DNA of 35,893 nucleotides from Nocardia salmonicida NBRC 13393 (GTDB taxonomy: Bacteria > Actinomycetota > Actinomycetes > Mycobacteriales > Mycobacteriaceae). The notes beneath the pieces are model-generated. The model made no database searches. It was given only the letters and a program-made list of their open reading frames with translations, and was not told the DNA's origin. Positions 1-9,100 of this stretch are shown here, in pieces; position 1 is the stretch's first letter; every line of letters begins with the position of its first letter. A program made the position numbers and the translations under genes. The DNA is taken from NCBI RefSeq assembly GCF_001613085.1, contig NZ_BDBR01000070.1, positions 1 through 35,893 of the forward strand, read 5' to 3'.

Positions 1-29
1 CCCACCACCCGCGACCCCTAGGGAGCGGC

Positions 30-138
30 GGCCACGAAGTGGCCGGTCCGCGGCCGGGTCGCCGGTCAGGCGCCGTTGCGTAGGCGACGAAGGAGCAAGC
101 AACGGTGCCTGACCGGCGGCCCGTGGGGGCCGCGGACC
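30..138. repeat. Nested inverted repeat (large imperfect hairpin)
   Basis: The core is a 19-nt pair of arms, GCCGGTCAGGCGCCGTTGC at 61-79 and GCAACGGTGCCTGACCGGC at 99-117, with one G-T mismatch and a 19-nt loop. An outer 11-bp stem encloses it (GGTCCGCGGCC at 45-55 with GGCCGCGGACC at 128-138). A separate small hairpin, GGCCAC-GAA-GTGGCC, lies at 30-44. No coding region is visible in 1-256. The size and nesting exceed a usual terminator and there is no T-tract. It could be a dispersed palindromic repeat, a transcript end for a gene left of the window, or a structured RNA. Confidence 0.6.
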
Positions 139-256
139 CGCGCGCGCCAGCGCGCCAACAAACACAGCGTCAAACCTGCCTGGGACTACTGAACCCCATG
201 TCCCAACAGAAAGAACCCGGCACCACCGAAGCGATACCGGGCCCTCACCGAACTAC

Positions 257-1156
257 TCAGGCCTGCTGAGCGATCCAGTTGTGCATCCAGCTGATAGCGG
301 TCTGCCCGCCACCCACCGAGTAACTGCCGTACAGAGTATGAGCCTGCGACCGGTAGAACTGCTCGAGATCCTTGGCCCGCTTCTGGTTGGCCGCGTCCGT
401 CAGCTGCGCCCCCAGCGTCGGGATGCCACCGAGCGACATCAGGTCGGTCACGATCGCCCCGGCCTCGAGCTGGTAGCGCCACAGGTTGGCCGGATTCGCA
501 TCCGAACTCTGCGCGAGGAACCCGGCGAACCGCGTCACGAAGTCGTCGCTGGCGGTCGCGCAGTACAGGTCGTCGACCGCGCAGATCGTGCGCGTGCGAT
601 CGCTCAGCCAACCGAACCCACCCGGCCGGGCGCCACCGGCACCGGCACCCGGGGCGAACGGGCCGACCTGCACATCGGTCGGCGAACGGCGCGGATCGGA
701 GATGAGGCCGACAGCGGCGACCCGGTCCTGTGGGATCGGGCTGATGCCGGTGCCGATCTCGGCGGCCAGATCGCCTGCGGCGTCGGCACCCTGGCTGTAG
801 CCGACGATCGCGGCCTTGGTGTTGCCGCAGGCGGCCAGCTTCTCGCTGATCAGCCCGCGGGCGGCGTCGACCGCCTGCTTCTTGGAGTTGCCGTAGACAT
901 CGCCCTCCCAGGGGAAGGCAGTGGCGGCATAGGTGACGTAGTCGACGTCGGTGTTTCTCGGTAGGCCGTTGGTGACGCCGGCGAGCATACCGGGGCCGGG
1001 GGTCTTCTCGTGGCCGGTTTCCCAGGTACCGGGAATGGCGACCACATACAGACTCGGGCAGGCGGGCGCCGCGCTCGCGCTCGTGCTGCCGACAACAATT
1101 CCGGACATCATCGCCGCGGATGCTCCCAGAGCCGCGACAACCTTCTTCACCTGCAT
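257..1156 (-). CDS. Secreted cutinase-family serine hydrolase
   Basis: This 299-residue protein is predicted to be an exported alpha/beta hydrolase acting on lipid or polyester esters at or outside the cell envelope. The start at 1156 is chosen because GGAG lies 6 nt upstream and the product then begins with a textbook signal peptide (MQVKK, a hydrophobic stretch, and a likely cut after SASA before APACPS). The nucleophile elbow is GYSQGA. A paired-cysteine segment (ICAVDDLYC) carries the likely catalytic Asp, and a C-terminal AHTLYGSY segment the likely His; both match the cutinase layout. It is longer than fungal cutinases and resembles the mycobacterial cutinase-like (Culp/Rv3802c-type) proteins, which include phospholipases and thioesterases. 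That comparison is from memory. It lies downstream of the Roadblock operon on the same strand, but a hairpin and 220 nt separate them, so it is probably its own unit. Confidence 0.85.
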   Translation of the reverse strand: MQVKKVVAALGASAAMMSGIVVGSTSASAAPACPSLYVVAIPGTWETGHEKTPGPGMLAGVTNGLPRNTDVDYVTYAATAFPWEGDVYGNSKKQAVDAARGLISEKLAACGNTKAAIVGYSQGADAAGDLAAEIGTGISPIPQDRVAAVGLISDPRRSPTDVQVGPFAPGAGAGGARPGGFGWLSDRTRTICAVDDLYCATASDDFVTRFAGFLAQSSDANPANLWRYQLEAGAIVTDLMSLGGIPTLGAQLTDAANQKRAKDLEQFYRSQAHTLYGSYSVGGGQTAISWMHNWIAQQA

Positions 1157-1334
1157 ACCGCTCCAGTTCACCCTTGCTCCATCGATGTGAGAGCAACCCC
1201 GATTAAGGACGTTTGGCCCCAGATCTCGCCGCGAATCAGAATAGGCGTACGAGCCATCCCGTGCCACACGACCTCTCGATCTTATGACAGTTTGCACCGA
1301 CGGACCCACGGCTACGCCACCGGAGTGACGAGAT

Positions 1335-1357
1335 GTCGGCGGCACGTCACCGCCGAC
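1335..1357 (-). terminator. Hairpin ending the Roadblock operon
   Basis: Perfect 8-bp stem GTCGGCGG (1335-1342) with CCGCCGAC (1350-1357) and a 7-nt loop, starting 20 nt past the stop codon at 1378. There is no T-run, which is common for high-GC actinobacterial terminators. Confidence 0.45.
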
Positions 1358-1377
1358 TCACCCCCTGTTCGCGGAAC

Positions 1378-1749
1378 TCACACCTCCAGGTCTTCTTCGA
1401 TGCCCTTGAGCTTGTGCCGCGCCAGCGCCAGATTGGACCGGGCACGATCGAGGGCGAGGTAGAGAAAGAGCCCTTTGGACTTGCGCCCTGTCATCGGGCG
1501 GATCAGGTGGTACTGCGTGCCGAGGGTGATCAGGATGTCCTCGATGTCCTCGTTGAGACCGAGCTGCTCGATGGTGCGCATCTTCGCCCGCACCACCTCG
1601 GTATTGCCCGCCGCGGCGACCTGTAGGTCGAGCGACTTGGTGCTGCTGAGCATTCCGAGCGCCATCCCGCTGCTGTAGTCGACGATCGCGGCGCCGATCG
1701 CGCCTTCGATCACCATCATGTCCTTCAGAGCCAGATCCATATTCGACAT
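1378..1749 (-). CDS. Roadblock/LC7 domain protein (last gene of operon)
   Basis: This 123-residue protein looks like a single Roadblock/LC7 domain. Such proteins usually dimerise and regulate or scaffold small Ras-like GTPases. Visible features are an N-terminal helix (DLALKDMMVIEGAIGAAIVDYSSGMALG), a central helix with VVRAKMRTIEQLG, a strand ending in ILITLGTQYHLIRPM, and a C-terminal LALDRARSNLALARHKL helix. This order fits the family. The start at 1749 has AAAGG 8 nt upstream; a second in-frame ATG at 1740 is possible. It lies 10 nt after the preceding Roadblock gene, so the two are co-transcribed. No GTPase gene lies in the window, so its partner is unknown. Confidence 0.75.
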   Translation of the reverse strand: MSNMDLALKDMMVIEGAIGAAIVDYSSGMALGMLSSTKSLDLQVAAAGNTEVVRAKMRTIEQLGLNEDIEDILITLGTQYHLIRPMTGRKSKGLFLYLALDRARSNLALARHKLKGIEEDLEV

Positions 1750-1759
1750 ATCGTGCCTT

Positions 1760-2263
1760 TCATTCGTCGATCTTCGCCAGGTCGTTCCCGGGCGAGTGCG
1801 CCGCCGCCAGATGGCCGGCGATGGCGCGAGCTACTGGTCGCGACTCCAGGTGGAGCCGACCGACATTCACTTCTGGTCCGGCGAGCACGGTCAACGAGGT
1901 GTAGCCGGCGGCGTAGATCACCACCTGCCCCTCGGTGCCGTGCACGACGACTTCGCTGAACCCGCCGCCGTGCGCGACGTTCGCCAGCCGATACGACAGC
2001 GACAACTGCGCGGCCGACAGCGCGGCCATGCTCGCGGGTTCCAGATGGACGGGTAGGTCGTGTTCGATGAGCAGCCCGTCGCTCGAGGCCACCAGCGACC
2101 CGGTGAGCTGCGGTAGCCGCTCGCGCAACACCTTCAATTCGGCCAGCACGGCCGGATAGTGTTGGGGCGCTGTGTGTTCGGGCGCCCTGGGTTCAGGCGC
2201 GGTCATCGCCGGTTTGGTCAACCTACCCCTCCATTCACCGAGCAGCTTCTTCCGCACGGTCAC
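1760..2263 (-). CDS. Roadblock/LC7 domain protein with basic N-terminal extension
   Basis: The product is 167 residues, starting at a GTG at 2263 that overlaps the upstream stop (GTGA), with GGAGGAG upstream. The first 40 residues are basic and proline-rich (TVRKKLLGEWRGRLTKPA), then a Roadblock-like fold follows: an AVLAELKVLRERLPQLTGSLV helix, a SSDGLLIEHDLP strand-turn, AALSAAQLSLSYRLANV, and paired strands FSEVVVHGTEGQVVIYAAG and SLTVLAG. The C-terminal part, LHLESRPVARAIAGHL, is a helix. It resembles the actinobacterial Roadblock proteins found in conservon-type operons, but the DUF742 and GTPase genes of those operons are absent here. The role is probably signalling or scaffolding at the membrane; the partner is unknown. 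Confidence 0.7.
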   Translation of the reverse strand: MTVRKKLLGEWRGRLTKPAMTAPEPRAPEHTAPQHYPAVLAELKVLRERLPQLTGSLVASSDGLLIEHDLPVHLEPASMAALSAAQLSLSYRLANVAHGGGFSEVVVHGTEGQVVIYAAGYTSLTVLAGPEVNVGRLHLESRPVARAIAGHLAAAHSPGNDLAKIDE

Positions 2264-3189
2264 GCAAGCTCCTCCAACGCCGCCCTGAGCCGGATGAGTG
2301 TTTCGCGGTCGACCTGTCGCCAGCGTTCGGGTTCCGCTCGGCCCTGGTCTCCACGGTGTCGGGCGGTCGCGGTCGCTTCCTCGTCGATCGCGTGCCTGCC
2401 CGCTCGTGCACCCGTCTCCTGCTGGAAACGGGTCGGTCCCGCGCTGCCGGGAATACGTCTGGGCAGCGTGGGCACGGATGTTGTCGAAAGTGTCGAGCTT
2501 CGGTGGTCGGCCGGTTCCGGGGCGAGGGCGAGATGACGTCCGCGCTGCGGTTGTTCGGTCCGGATGGGCTCCGGGGTCTCGATCAAGCCCGCTGTGGTGA
2601 GGTCGCGAACCGCGACGAGGCAGCCGTAGGTGGTGCGGCCGAGATCGCGCGCGATGTCGGCGATGCTGCGGCGGGTGTCGGCGGCGGCGAGGACTTCGGC
2701 CTGACTTCCGGTGATCACCACCCGGTTTCGCTTGACCCGGCGGGCGGGGACTACCGGGACCGTGGTGACCAGGTCGGGCGACCACGGACCGTGGTCGTTG
2801 TCGTTGCGACGTTCGCATTCGTGCACAAGCGCGCGGGGGGCGATGTGGCAGACCGGGGCCAGCCAATGTTCGGGTGTCGGGCGGAATTCCGGCTCGCCCG
2901 CCGAGGCCAGCAAAAAGTAGGCAGCGTCGAAGACCGACAGCAGCGCGAGGGTTTCCAGTTGCGGTTGTTCCAGCAGCGGGCCGGGATCGCCCGCGCCCGC
3001 GCGGCGCCAATCCTCCGCCGTTGCCACCCCGGCTTCGACCACCAATCGGTCTAGTCCGATGGTGCGCCCGCAGCCCACCGAGGCGATAGCGCCACGGACC
3101 AAGTGGAATTCGCCGTCCCCGGCCCGCAATACTCCGGTAGACCCTTCTTCGCCGAGCCGATGCAATTCATCGGCGAGCGCGACACTCAT
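2260..3189 (-). CDS. DUF4388/PATAN-like protein with winged-helix segment
   Basis: This 309-residue protein does not match a family I can name with certainty. Residues 1-60 (ELHRLGEEGSTGVLRAGDGEFHLV... then a Gly-rich turn) look like the start of a DUF4388/PATAN-type domain, in which a short beta segment is followed by helices. Residues about 155-205 (QAEVLAAADTRRSIADIA, LGRTTYGCLVAVRDLTTAGLIE) have the spacing of a winged helix, suggesting DNA binding. The last 100 residues are polar, rich in Arg, Glu and Thr, and probably disordered, ending in a short amphipathic helix. It overlaps the genes on both sides by 4 nt (ATGA upstream, GTGA downstream), so it is translationally coupled to the two Roadblock genes beside it. 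It could be a regulator whose activity is set by the Roadblock partners; this is inference. Confidence 0.6.
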   Translation of the reverse strand: MSVALADELHRLGEEGSTGVLRAGDGEFHLVRGAIASVGCGRTIGLDRLVVEAGVATAEDWRRAGAGDPGPLLEQPQLETLALLSVFDAAYFLLASAGEPEFRPTPEHWLAPVCHIAPRALVHECERRNDNDHGPWSPDLVTTVPVVPARRVKRNRVVITGSQAEVLAAADTRRSIADIARDLGRTTYGCLVAVRDLTTAGLIETPEPIRTEQPQRGRHLALAPEPADHRSSTLSTTSVPTLPRRIPGSAGPTRFQQETGARAGRHAIDEEATATARHRGDQGRAEPERWRQVDRETLIRLRAALEELA

Positions 3190-3584
3190 CGGCTCCCGCC
3201 CGTCAAATCTTCCAGTGCCGATCTGAGTTGATAGCGCGCCATCCCGAGATTTCCTGTATCGCTGTCGAATACGACATGCATGAACAACCTGCCGTCGAAG
3301 TCACCGTCGACCAGGTGTAAGAGATGGAACCCCCTGGTCCGGCACACCACGATCTCGGTGAGGTCGTCATCGGAGCTCCCCAGTGCCGGACACCCGAGCG
3401 CGGCTCGTACCACATCGGTGGTCCCCGCCGCGTCCTCGTGCTCGTCGACGCCCTGGTGTTCTCCGGCGGCGGCGACAGCCAACCCGCTCGCCCCGTCCAC
3501 CAGCGTCGCACTGCGCGCTCCGGGAATATCCATGATGCGTTTCAGACACCCATCAAGCGAATTCACCGAGCCCCCGACCGTCAT
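3186..3584 (-). CDS. Roadblock/LC7-like protein (first gene of operon)
   Basis: At 132 residues it has a helix (SLDGCLKRIMDIPGARSATLVDGASG), an alanine-rich segment, a helix with TTDVVRAALG, strands DLTEIVVCRTRGFHLLHLV and GRLFMHVVFD, and a C-terminal GMARYQLRSALEDL helix. This is the Roadblock order, more diverged than in its two neighbours. The ATG at 3584 has no clear Shine-Dalgarno. An in-frame GTG six codons later, preceded by GGGGG, is an alternative start and would keep the whole fold. The stop overlaps the next gene (ATGA). As first gene it sits below a 290-nt gap that probably holds the operon promoter. Confidence 0.6.
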   Translation of the reverse strand: MTVGGSVNSLDGCLKRIMDIPGARSATLVDGASGLAVAAAGEHQGVDEHEDAAGTTDVVRAALGCPALGSSDDDLTEIVVCRTRGFHLLHLVDGDFDGRLFMHVVFDSDTGNLGMARYQLRSALEDLTGGSR

Positions 3585-3874
3585 CGACTATTGATCGAGA
3601 CGAGACGTTATACCCCGCCGCTATTCTCCGCATCTTGAACGCCGGAAAATTGCTGCCGCACAATATGTTTGCTGATGGTTGCTGGAAAACCGCTCGGTAT
3701 CAATACTTTTCAGTAACTTCTGCGATCATTCGCTGCCCATCGCCATAACCGGTGATCACTCGCCTTTTCCACTCTCCAGCGATCATCGGGTGAACTTACG
3801 AATCAGCGTCTTCGCAGACCTCGCCTGACTCGGCGCACACCACTGCCACACCGATGTGCTCGAGAATTGCGCGA
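3585..3874. other. Intergenic stretch upstream of the Roadblock operon
   Basis: About 290 nt with no supported gene, visibly richer in A and T than its flanks. It must hold the promoter of the leftward Roadblock operon and the end of the leftward Sel1-repeat gene. On the minus strand a TATAAC-like box lies at 3608-3613, but I find no matching -35 element at normal spacing, so I do not call a promoter. Confidence 0.4.
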
Positions 3875-4501
3875 TCAGCCCGCCGCGCGGCGGTACCAGG
3901 TTTCCGCTTCGCGGTGGGCGCCTTGGGATTCCAGGAGCGCCGCGAGATTGGCCATGGCACGGGGGTGGCCGAGGTCGGCCGCACGCCGGAAGCAGCGCCG
4001 GGCCTCGGTGGTGGCGCCGCGGTGACGCAGCAGGATGCCGAGGTTGTTGACGGCGTCGATGTCGCCGTGGTCGGCGGCCTCGCCGTACCAGGCTTCGGCG
4101 TCGTCGAGGCGGTGCTGGTCCTCGAAGAGCCGGGCGAGGTTGTACATGGCGTCGACGTGTCCCGCCATGGCGGCGTGGTGGTACCAGGTCTCGGCATCGC
4201 GACGGCCACCACACTGGTAGAGCATGGTGGCCAGATTGAACATCGCGTTGCAGTTGCCCGCGGCCGCCGCACGGCGGTACCAGGATTCGGCCTCGTCGAG
4301 TTCACCGAACTGATCGAGCAGGACGGCGAGGTTGTTCATCGAGCGCGTGTGTCCCGCGGCGGCGGCGCGCCGGAACCAGTGCTCGGCAGCCTCGAAATCG
4401 CTGTGGTCGTGGTAGAAGTGGGCAAGATTGTGCATAGCGGTACCGTCACCACGCTCCGCGGCGCGACGCAGGTTCGCCAATGCTTCCGGCGGCAACGGCA
4501 C
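3875..4501 (-). CDS. Sel1/TPR repeat protein
   Basis: The protein is built almost entirely of about six helical repeats of roughly 35-36 residues, each with the pattern AM-NLA-LL-----EAE-WYRRAAAAGH, which is the Sel1-like variant of TPR. These proteins are protein-protein adaptors, so no enzymatic role is expected. I place the start at the GTG at 4501, giving 208 residues, because GAGGGGGAG lies just upstream. An upstream in-frame GTG at 4528 would add MYGKIRGGA but has no well-spaced ribosome site. There is no signal peptide or membrane segment, so it is probably cytoplasmic. It stands alone between the gltBD terminator and the Roadblock operon, and its partner cannot be read from context. 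Confidence 0.8.
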   Translation of the reverse strand: MPLPPEALANLRRAAERGDGTAMHNLAHFYHDHSDFEAAEHWFRRAAAAGHTRSMNNLAVLLDQFGELDEAESWYRRAAAAGNCNAMFNLATMLYQCGGRRDAETWYHHAAMAGHVDAMYNLARLFEDQHRLDDAEAWYGEAADHGDIDAVNNLGILLRHRGATTEARRCFRRAADLGHPRAMANLAALLESQGAHREAETWYRRAAG

Positions 4502-4646
4502 AGCTCCCCCTCGGATCTTCCCGTACACCTCGACACGGAAAGTCTATGTGCTGCAGGGAAGATCAGCCATGTCGTTTGCGTAGCCATCGAAACCATCGAG
4601 TAACTTCGTCGTTCAGCCCCCTACGCATCCCCTCGGCAACACGAAA

Positions 4647-4677
4647 GCGCCCGCGGACTCGAAAAGTCCGCGGGCGC
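4647..4677 (-). terminator. Strong hairpin terminator after gltD
   Basis: Perfect 12-bp GC-rich stem GCGCCCGCGGAC (4647-4658) with GTCCGCGGGCGC (4666-4677), with a 7-nt loop. It lies 16 nt past the gltD stop and is followed on the minus strand by TTTCGTGTT. It is the best terminator in the window. Confidence 0.85.
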
Positions 4678-4693
4678 CTCGGTGGTTACGCGA

Positions 4694-6166
4694 TCAGCGC
4701 TGGGCGACAGCTGTCGGGGGGATCGGCGCGGGCAGCGCGGTCTCGCCCTCGAGGAACTTGTCGACGGCCGACGCGGCGGCGCGGCCCTCGGCGATGGCCC
4801 AGACGATGAGCGACTGGCCACGACCCATATCGCCGGCGACGAAGACGCCGGGGATGTTGGTGGCCCAGCTCTTGTCGCGCTGGACGTTGCCGCGACCGTC
4901 GTAGCCGACGCCGAGATCGGTGAGCAGACCCGGCTTCTGCGGGCCGACGAAGCCCATGGCCAGCAGGACCAGGTCGGCTTCGAGGGTGAAGTCGGTGCCC
5001 TCGACCTTTTCGAAGCGGCCGTTGGCCATCTTGACCTCGTGGGCGTCGAGGCCGGTGACCTTGCCGTCCTTGCCGACGAAGCGCTCGGTGTTCACCGAGA
5101 ACAGACGTTCGCCGCCCTCTTCGTGTGCCGAGGCGACCCGGTACATGAGGGGGTAGGTCGGCCACGGGGTCGAGCCCGCGCGCTCCTCGGGAGGACGCGG
5201 CATGATCTCGAACTGGTGGACCGACTCGGCGCCATGGCGGTGCGAGGTGCCGAGGCAGTCGGCGCCGGTGTCGCCACCGCCGATGATGATGACCTTCTTG
5301 CCCTTGGCGTGGATCGGCGGCAGGCCGTCCGCGTCGGCGATGTCGTCACCGAGCTGGACCCGGTTGGACAGCGGCAGGAATTCCATCGCCTGGTGGATGC
5401 CGTCGAGCTCGCGGCCCGGGATCGGCAGGTCGCGGGCGATGGTGGCGCCACCGGCCAGCACGATCGCGTCGAAACGCTCACGCAGCTGCTCGGCGGTGAT
5501 GTCGACACCCACGTTGACGCCCGCCTTGAAGATGGTGCCTTCGGCTTCCATCTGGGCCAGACGACGGTCGATGACCGACTTCTCCATCTTGAATTCCGGG
5601 ATGCCGTAGCGCATCAGGCCGCCGATGCGGTCGTCACGCTCGAACACGGTCACGGTGTGACCGGCGCGAGTGAGCTGCTGGGCGGCGGCCAGACCGGCCG
5701 GGCCGGAGCCGACGACGGCGATCTTCTTGCCGGTGAGACGGGTCGGGTACACCGGGGTGACCCAGCCCTCGTCGAAGGCGTTCTCGATGAGCTCGACCTC
5801 GACCTGCTTGATCGTGACCGGCTCCTGGTTGATGCCGAGCACGCAGGACGCCTCACACGGAGCCGGGCACAGGCGGCCGGTGAACTCCGGGAAGTTGTTG
5901 GTGGCGTGCAGGCGGTCGATGCCTTCGCGCCACGCGCCCTTGTAGACCAGGTCGTTCCATTCGGGAATCAGGTTCCCGAGCGGACAGCCCTGGTGGCAGA
6001 AGGGAATTCCGCAGTCCATACAGCGGCTGGCCTGGTTCTTCAAGGTGTCCTGGGAGAACTTCTTCTCCTCGTAGACCTCTTTCCAGTCGAGCAGACGCAG
6101 CTCGACCGGACGACGGGCCGGGGTTTCCCTCGAGGTGTGCTTCAAAAATCCCTGTGGGTCAGCCAC
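4694..6166 (-). CDS. gltD: Glutamate synthase (NADPH) small subunit
   Basis: GltD passes electrons from NADPH through FAD and iron-sulfur clusters to GltB, where 2-oxoglutarate and glutamine are turned into two glutamates. The 490-residue product has the expected N-terminal cysteine sets (C49, C52, C57, C61 and C100, C104, C108) that bind 4Fe-4S clusters, an FAD-binding GSGPAG at about 153-158, an NADPH-binding IIGGGDTGADC near the middle, and a C-terminal FVAGDMGRGQSLIVWAI flavoprotein motif. I start at the GTG at 6166 rather than the in-frame ATG at 6196, because GGAGG lies about 8 nt upstream and the product then begins ADPQGFLK, as in the family. It overlaps the end of gltB by 8 nt, so the subunits are translationally coupled and probably made in equal amounts. 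Confidence 0.97.
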   Translation of the reverse strand: MADPQGFLKHTSRETPARRPVELRLLDWKEVYEEKKFSQDTLKNQASRCMDCGIPFCHQGCPLGNLIPEWNDLVYKGAWREGIDRLHATNNFPEFTGRLCPAPCEASCVLGINQEPVTIKQVEVELIENAFDEGWVTPVYPTRLTGKKIAVVGSGPAGLAAAQQLTRAGHTVTVFERDDRIGGLMRYGIPEFKMEKSVIDRRLAQMEAEGTIFKAGVNVGVDITAEQLRERFDAIVLAGGATIARDLPIPGRELDGIHQAMEFLPLSNRVQLGDDIADADGLPPIHAKGKKVIIIGGGDTGADCLGTSHRHGAESVHQFEIMPRPPEERAGSTPWPTYPLMYRVASAHEEGGERLFSVNTERFVGKDGKVTGLDAHEVKMANGRFEKVEGTDFTLEADLVLLAMGFVGPQKPGLLTDLGVGYDGRGNVQRDKSWATNIPGVFVAGDMGRGQSLIVWAIAEGRAAASAVDKFLEGETALPAPIPPTAVAQR

Positions 6167-9100
6167 GAGCCGCCTCCATGATCGCGGTGTCGACATCCTT
6201 ACCGGCCTTTTCGGCCTCGGAGATGGCGAGCAGAACCTTCTTGTATTCGCGGGGCATGACCTTCACGAAGTGGTTCACCTGCTGGGACCAGTCGCTCAGG
6301 ATGCGTTCGGCCACAGCCGATCCCGTTTCGTCGCGGTGGGTCGCGATGATGTCGCGCAGCCAGGTGAAGTCGTCACCGGAGAGCTGCTCGATCGCGTCGA
6401 CCTGATCCGGGTTGACCCGGCCGGGCAGCTTGCCCTCTGGGTCGTAGACGTAGGCCACACCGCCCGACATACCCGCGCCGAGGTTGCGGCCGGTGTCACC
6501 GAGGATGACCACGCGCCCACCGGTCATGTACTCGAGCGCGTGGTCGCCCACACCCTCGACGACCGCGGTCGCGCCGGAGTTGCGAACGCCGAAGCGCTCG
6601 CCCGCGACACCGTTGATCAGGATGCGACCGCTGGTGGCGCCGAACATGATCACGTTGCCCGCGATGATGTTGTCCTCGGCGACAAAGGCTTCCGGTGCGG
6701 AAGCCGACGGACGCACCACGATGTGGCCACCCGACAGACCCTTGCCGACGTAGTCGTTGGCGTCACCGAACACCCGCAGCGTGATGCCGGCCGGGACGAA
6801 CGCGCCGAAGCTGTTGCCCGCCGAACCGGTGAAGGTGATGTCGATGGTGTCGTCGGGCAGGCCCGCGCCACCGTAGAGCTTGGTCACCTCGTGGCCGAGC
6901 ATGGTGCCGACCGTGCGGTTCACGTTGGTGATCTTGGTTTCGATCTTGACCGCCTGGCCACGCTCGAGCGCGGGGGCGCTCTGCGCGATCAGCTCGTTGT
7001 CGAGAGCCTTGTCCAGACCGTGGTCCTGGGTGGTGGTGCACCGGGTGTTCTGGTTCATGAACGCCGTTTCCGGCATGTCCAGGATCGGCGACAGGTCCAG
7101 CTTGGCGGCCTTGTAGTGCTGCTTGGCCTTGGCGGTGTCGAGCAGGTCGACCCGGCCGACGGCCTCGTCGAGGGTGCGGAAGCCCAGCTCGGCGAGCAGC
7201 TCACGCACCTCCTCGGCGATGAACATCATGAAGTTCTCGACGAATTCCGGCTTGCCGGTGAAGCGCTCGCGCAGCACCGGGTTCTGGGTGGCGATGCCGA
7301 CCGGACAGGTGTCGAGGTGACACACGCGCATCATGACGCAACCCGAGACGACCAGGGGCGCGGTCGCGAAACCGAACTCCTCGGCGCCGAGCAGGGCGGC
7401 GATCATCACGTCGCGGCCGGTCTTCATCTGACCGTCGACCTGGACGACGATGCGGTCACGCAGGCCGTTGAGCAGCAGGGTCTGCTGGGTCTCGGCCAGG
7501 CCGAGTTCCCAGGGACCACCGGCGTGCTTGAGCGAGGTCAGCGGCGAAGCGCCGGTGCCGCCGTCGTGGCCCGAGATGAGCACGACGTCGGCGTGTGCCT
7601 TGGACACACCGGTGGCGACGGTGCCGACGCCCGGCTCCGCGACAAGTTTCACGTGAATCCGCGCCTGCGGGTTCGCGTTCTTCAGATCGTGGATCAGCTG
7701 GGCCAGATCCTCGATCGAGTAGATGTCGTGGTGCGGCGGCGGCGAGATCAGGCCGACGCCCGGCGTGGAGTGACGCACCTCGGCGACCCACGGGTACACC
7801 TTGTGCGCGGGCAGCTGGCCGCCCTCGCCCGGCTTGGCGCCCTGGGCCATCTTGATCTGGATGTCGGTGGCGTTGGTCAGGTAGTGCGCGGTGACGCCGA
7901 AACGACCCGACGCGACCTGCTTGATCGCCGAACGACGCCAGTCGCCGTTCTCCTCGACCTCGAAGCGAGCGGGGCTCTCGCCGCCCTCACCGGAGTTCGA
8001 GCGGGCGCCGATGCGGTTCATCGCGATGGCGAGAGTCTCGTGCGCCTCGGCGGAGATGGAGCCGTAGCTCATCGCACCGGTCGAGAAACGCTTGACGATC
8101 TCGCTCGCGGACTCGACCTCGTCGATGGAGATCGACGCACGCTGGTTCGACTTGAACTTGAACAGACCACGCAGCGCCGCCAAGCGCTCGGACTGATCGT
8201 CGACCAGCTTGGTGTACTCCTTGAAGATCGAGTACTGGCCGGTGCGGGTCGCGTGCTGCAGCTTGAACACCGTGTCCGGGTTGAACAGGTGGTACTCGCC
8301 CTCACGACGCCACTGGTACTCGCCGCCGACCTCGAGCTCGCGGTGCGCGCGCTCGTTGCGGTTCTCCAGGAACGCGACGCGGTGGCGGATGGCCACCTCT
8401 TCGGCGATCTCGTCGAGACCGATGCCGCCCAGCGGGGAGCGCAGGCCGGTGAAGTACTCGTCGACCAGGTCCTGGGCCAGGCCGATGACCTGGTACAGCT
8501 GGGCGCCGTTGTAGGAGGCGAGGGTGGAGATGCCCATCTTCGACATCACCTTGAGCACGCCGTTGCTGGCCGCGGTGCAGTAGTTCGCGACGGCCTTGCG
8601 GAAGTCGGCGGACAGATCGCCGGTGCTGCCCGGAATCTGCAGCGAACCGCGCTCGAGCATGTCCTCGATGGTCTCGAAGGCCATGTACGGGTTGATCGCG
8701 GCGGCGCCGAAACCGATCAGCAGGGCCATGTGGTGCACCTCGCGGGCGTCACCGGCCTCCACGACCAGGCCGACCATGGTGCGGGTCCGCTCGCGCACCA
8801 GGTGGTGGTGCACCGACGAGGTGAGCAGCAGCGACGGGATCGGCGCCAGCTTCTCGTTGGATTCACGGTCGGACAGCACGATGATGCGCGCGCCGCCGTC
8901 GATGGCGGCCGAGACCTGGGTGTTGATGGCCTCGAGCGCCTTGCGTAGACCCTCGCCGCCCTCGGCGACCGGGTACAGACCGCGCACGACCACCGAGCGC
9001 AGGCCCGGCTGGCTGCCGTCGTCGTTGATGTGGACGAGCTTGGCCAGCTCGTCGTTGTCGAGAATGGGCTGTTCGAGCGCGATCATGCGACAGGAGTCAG

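Noticed and set aside
6135..8948. A 937-codon open frame on the plus strand opposite gltB
   Set aside because: It is antisense to the intact gltB, rich in Asp, Val, Gly and Arg as is typical of high-GC shadow frames, and has no ribosome site or recognisable domain.
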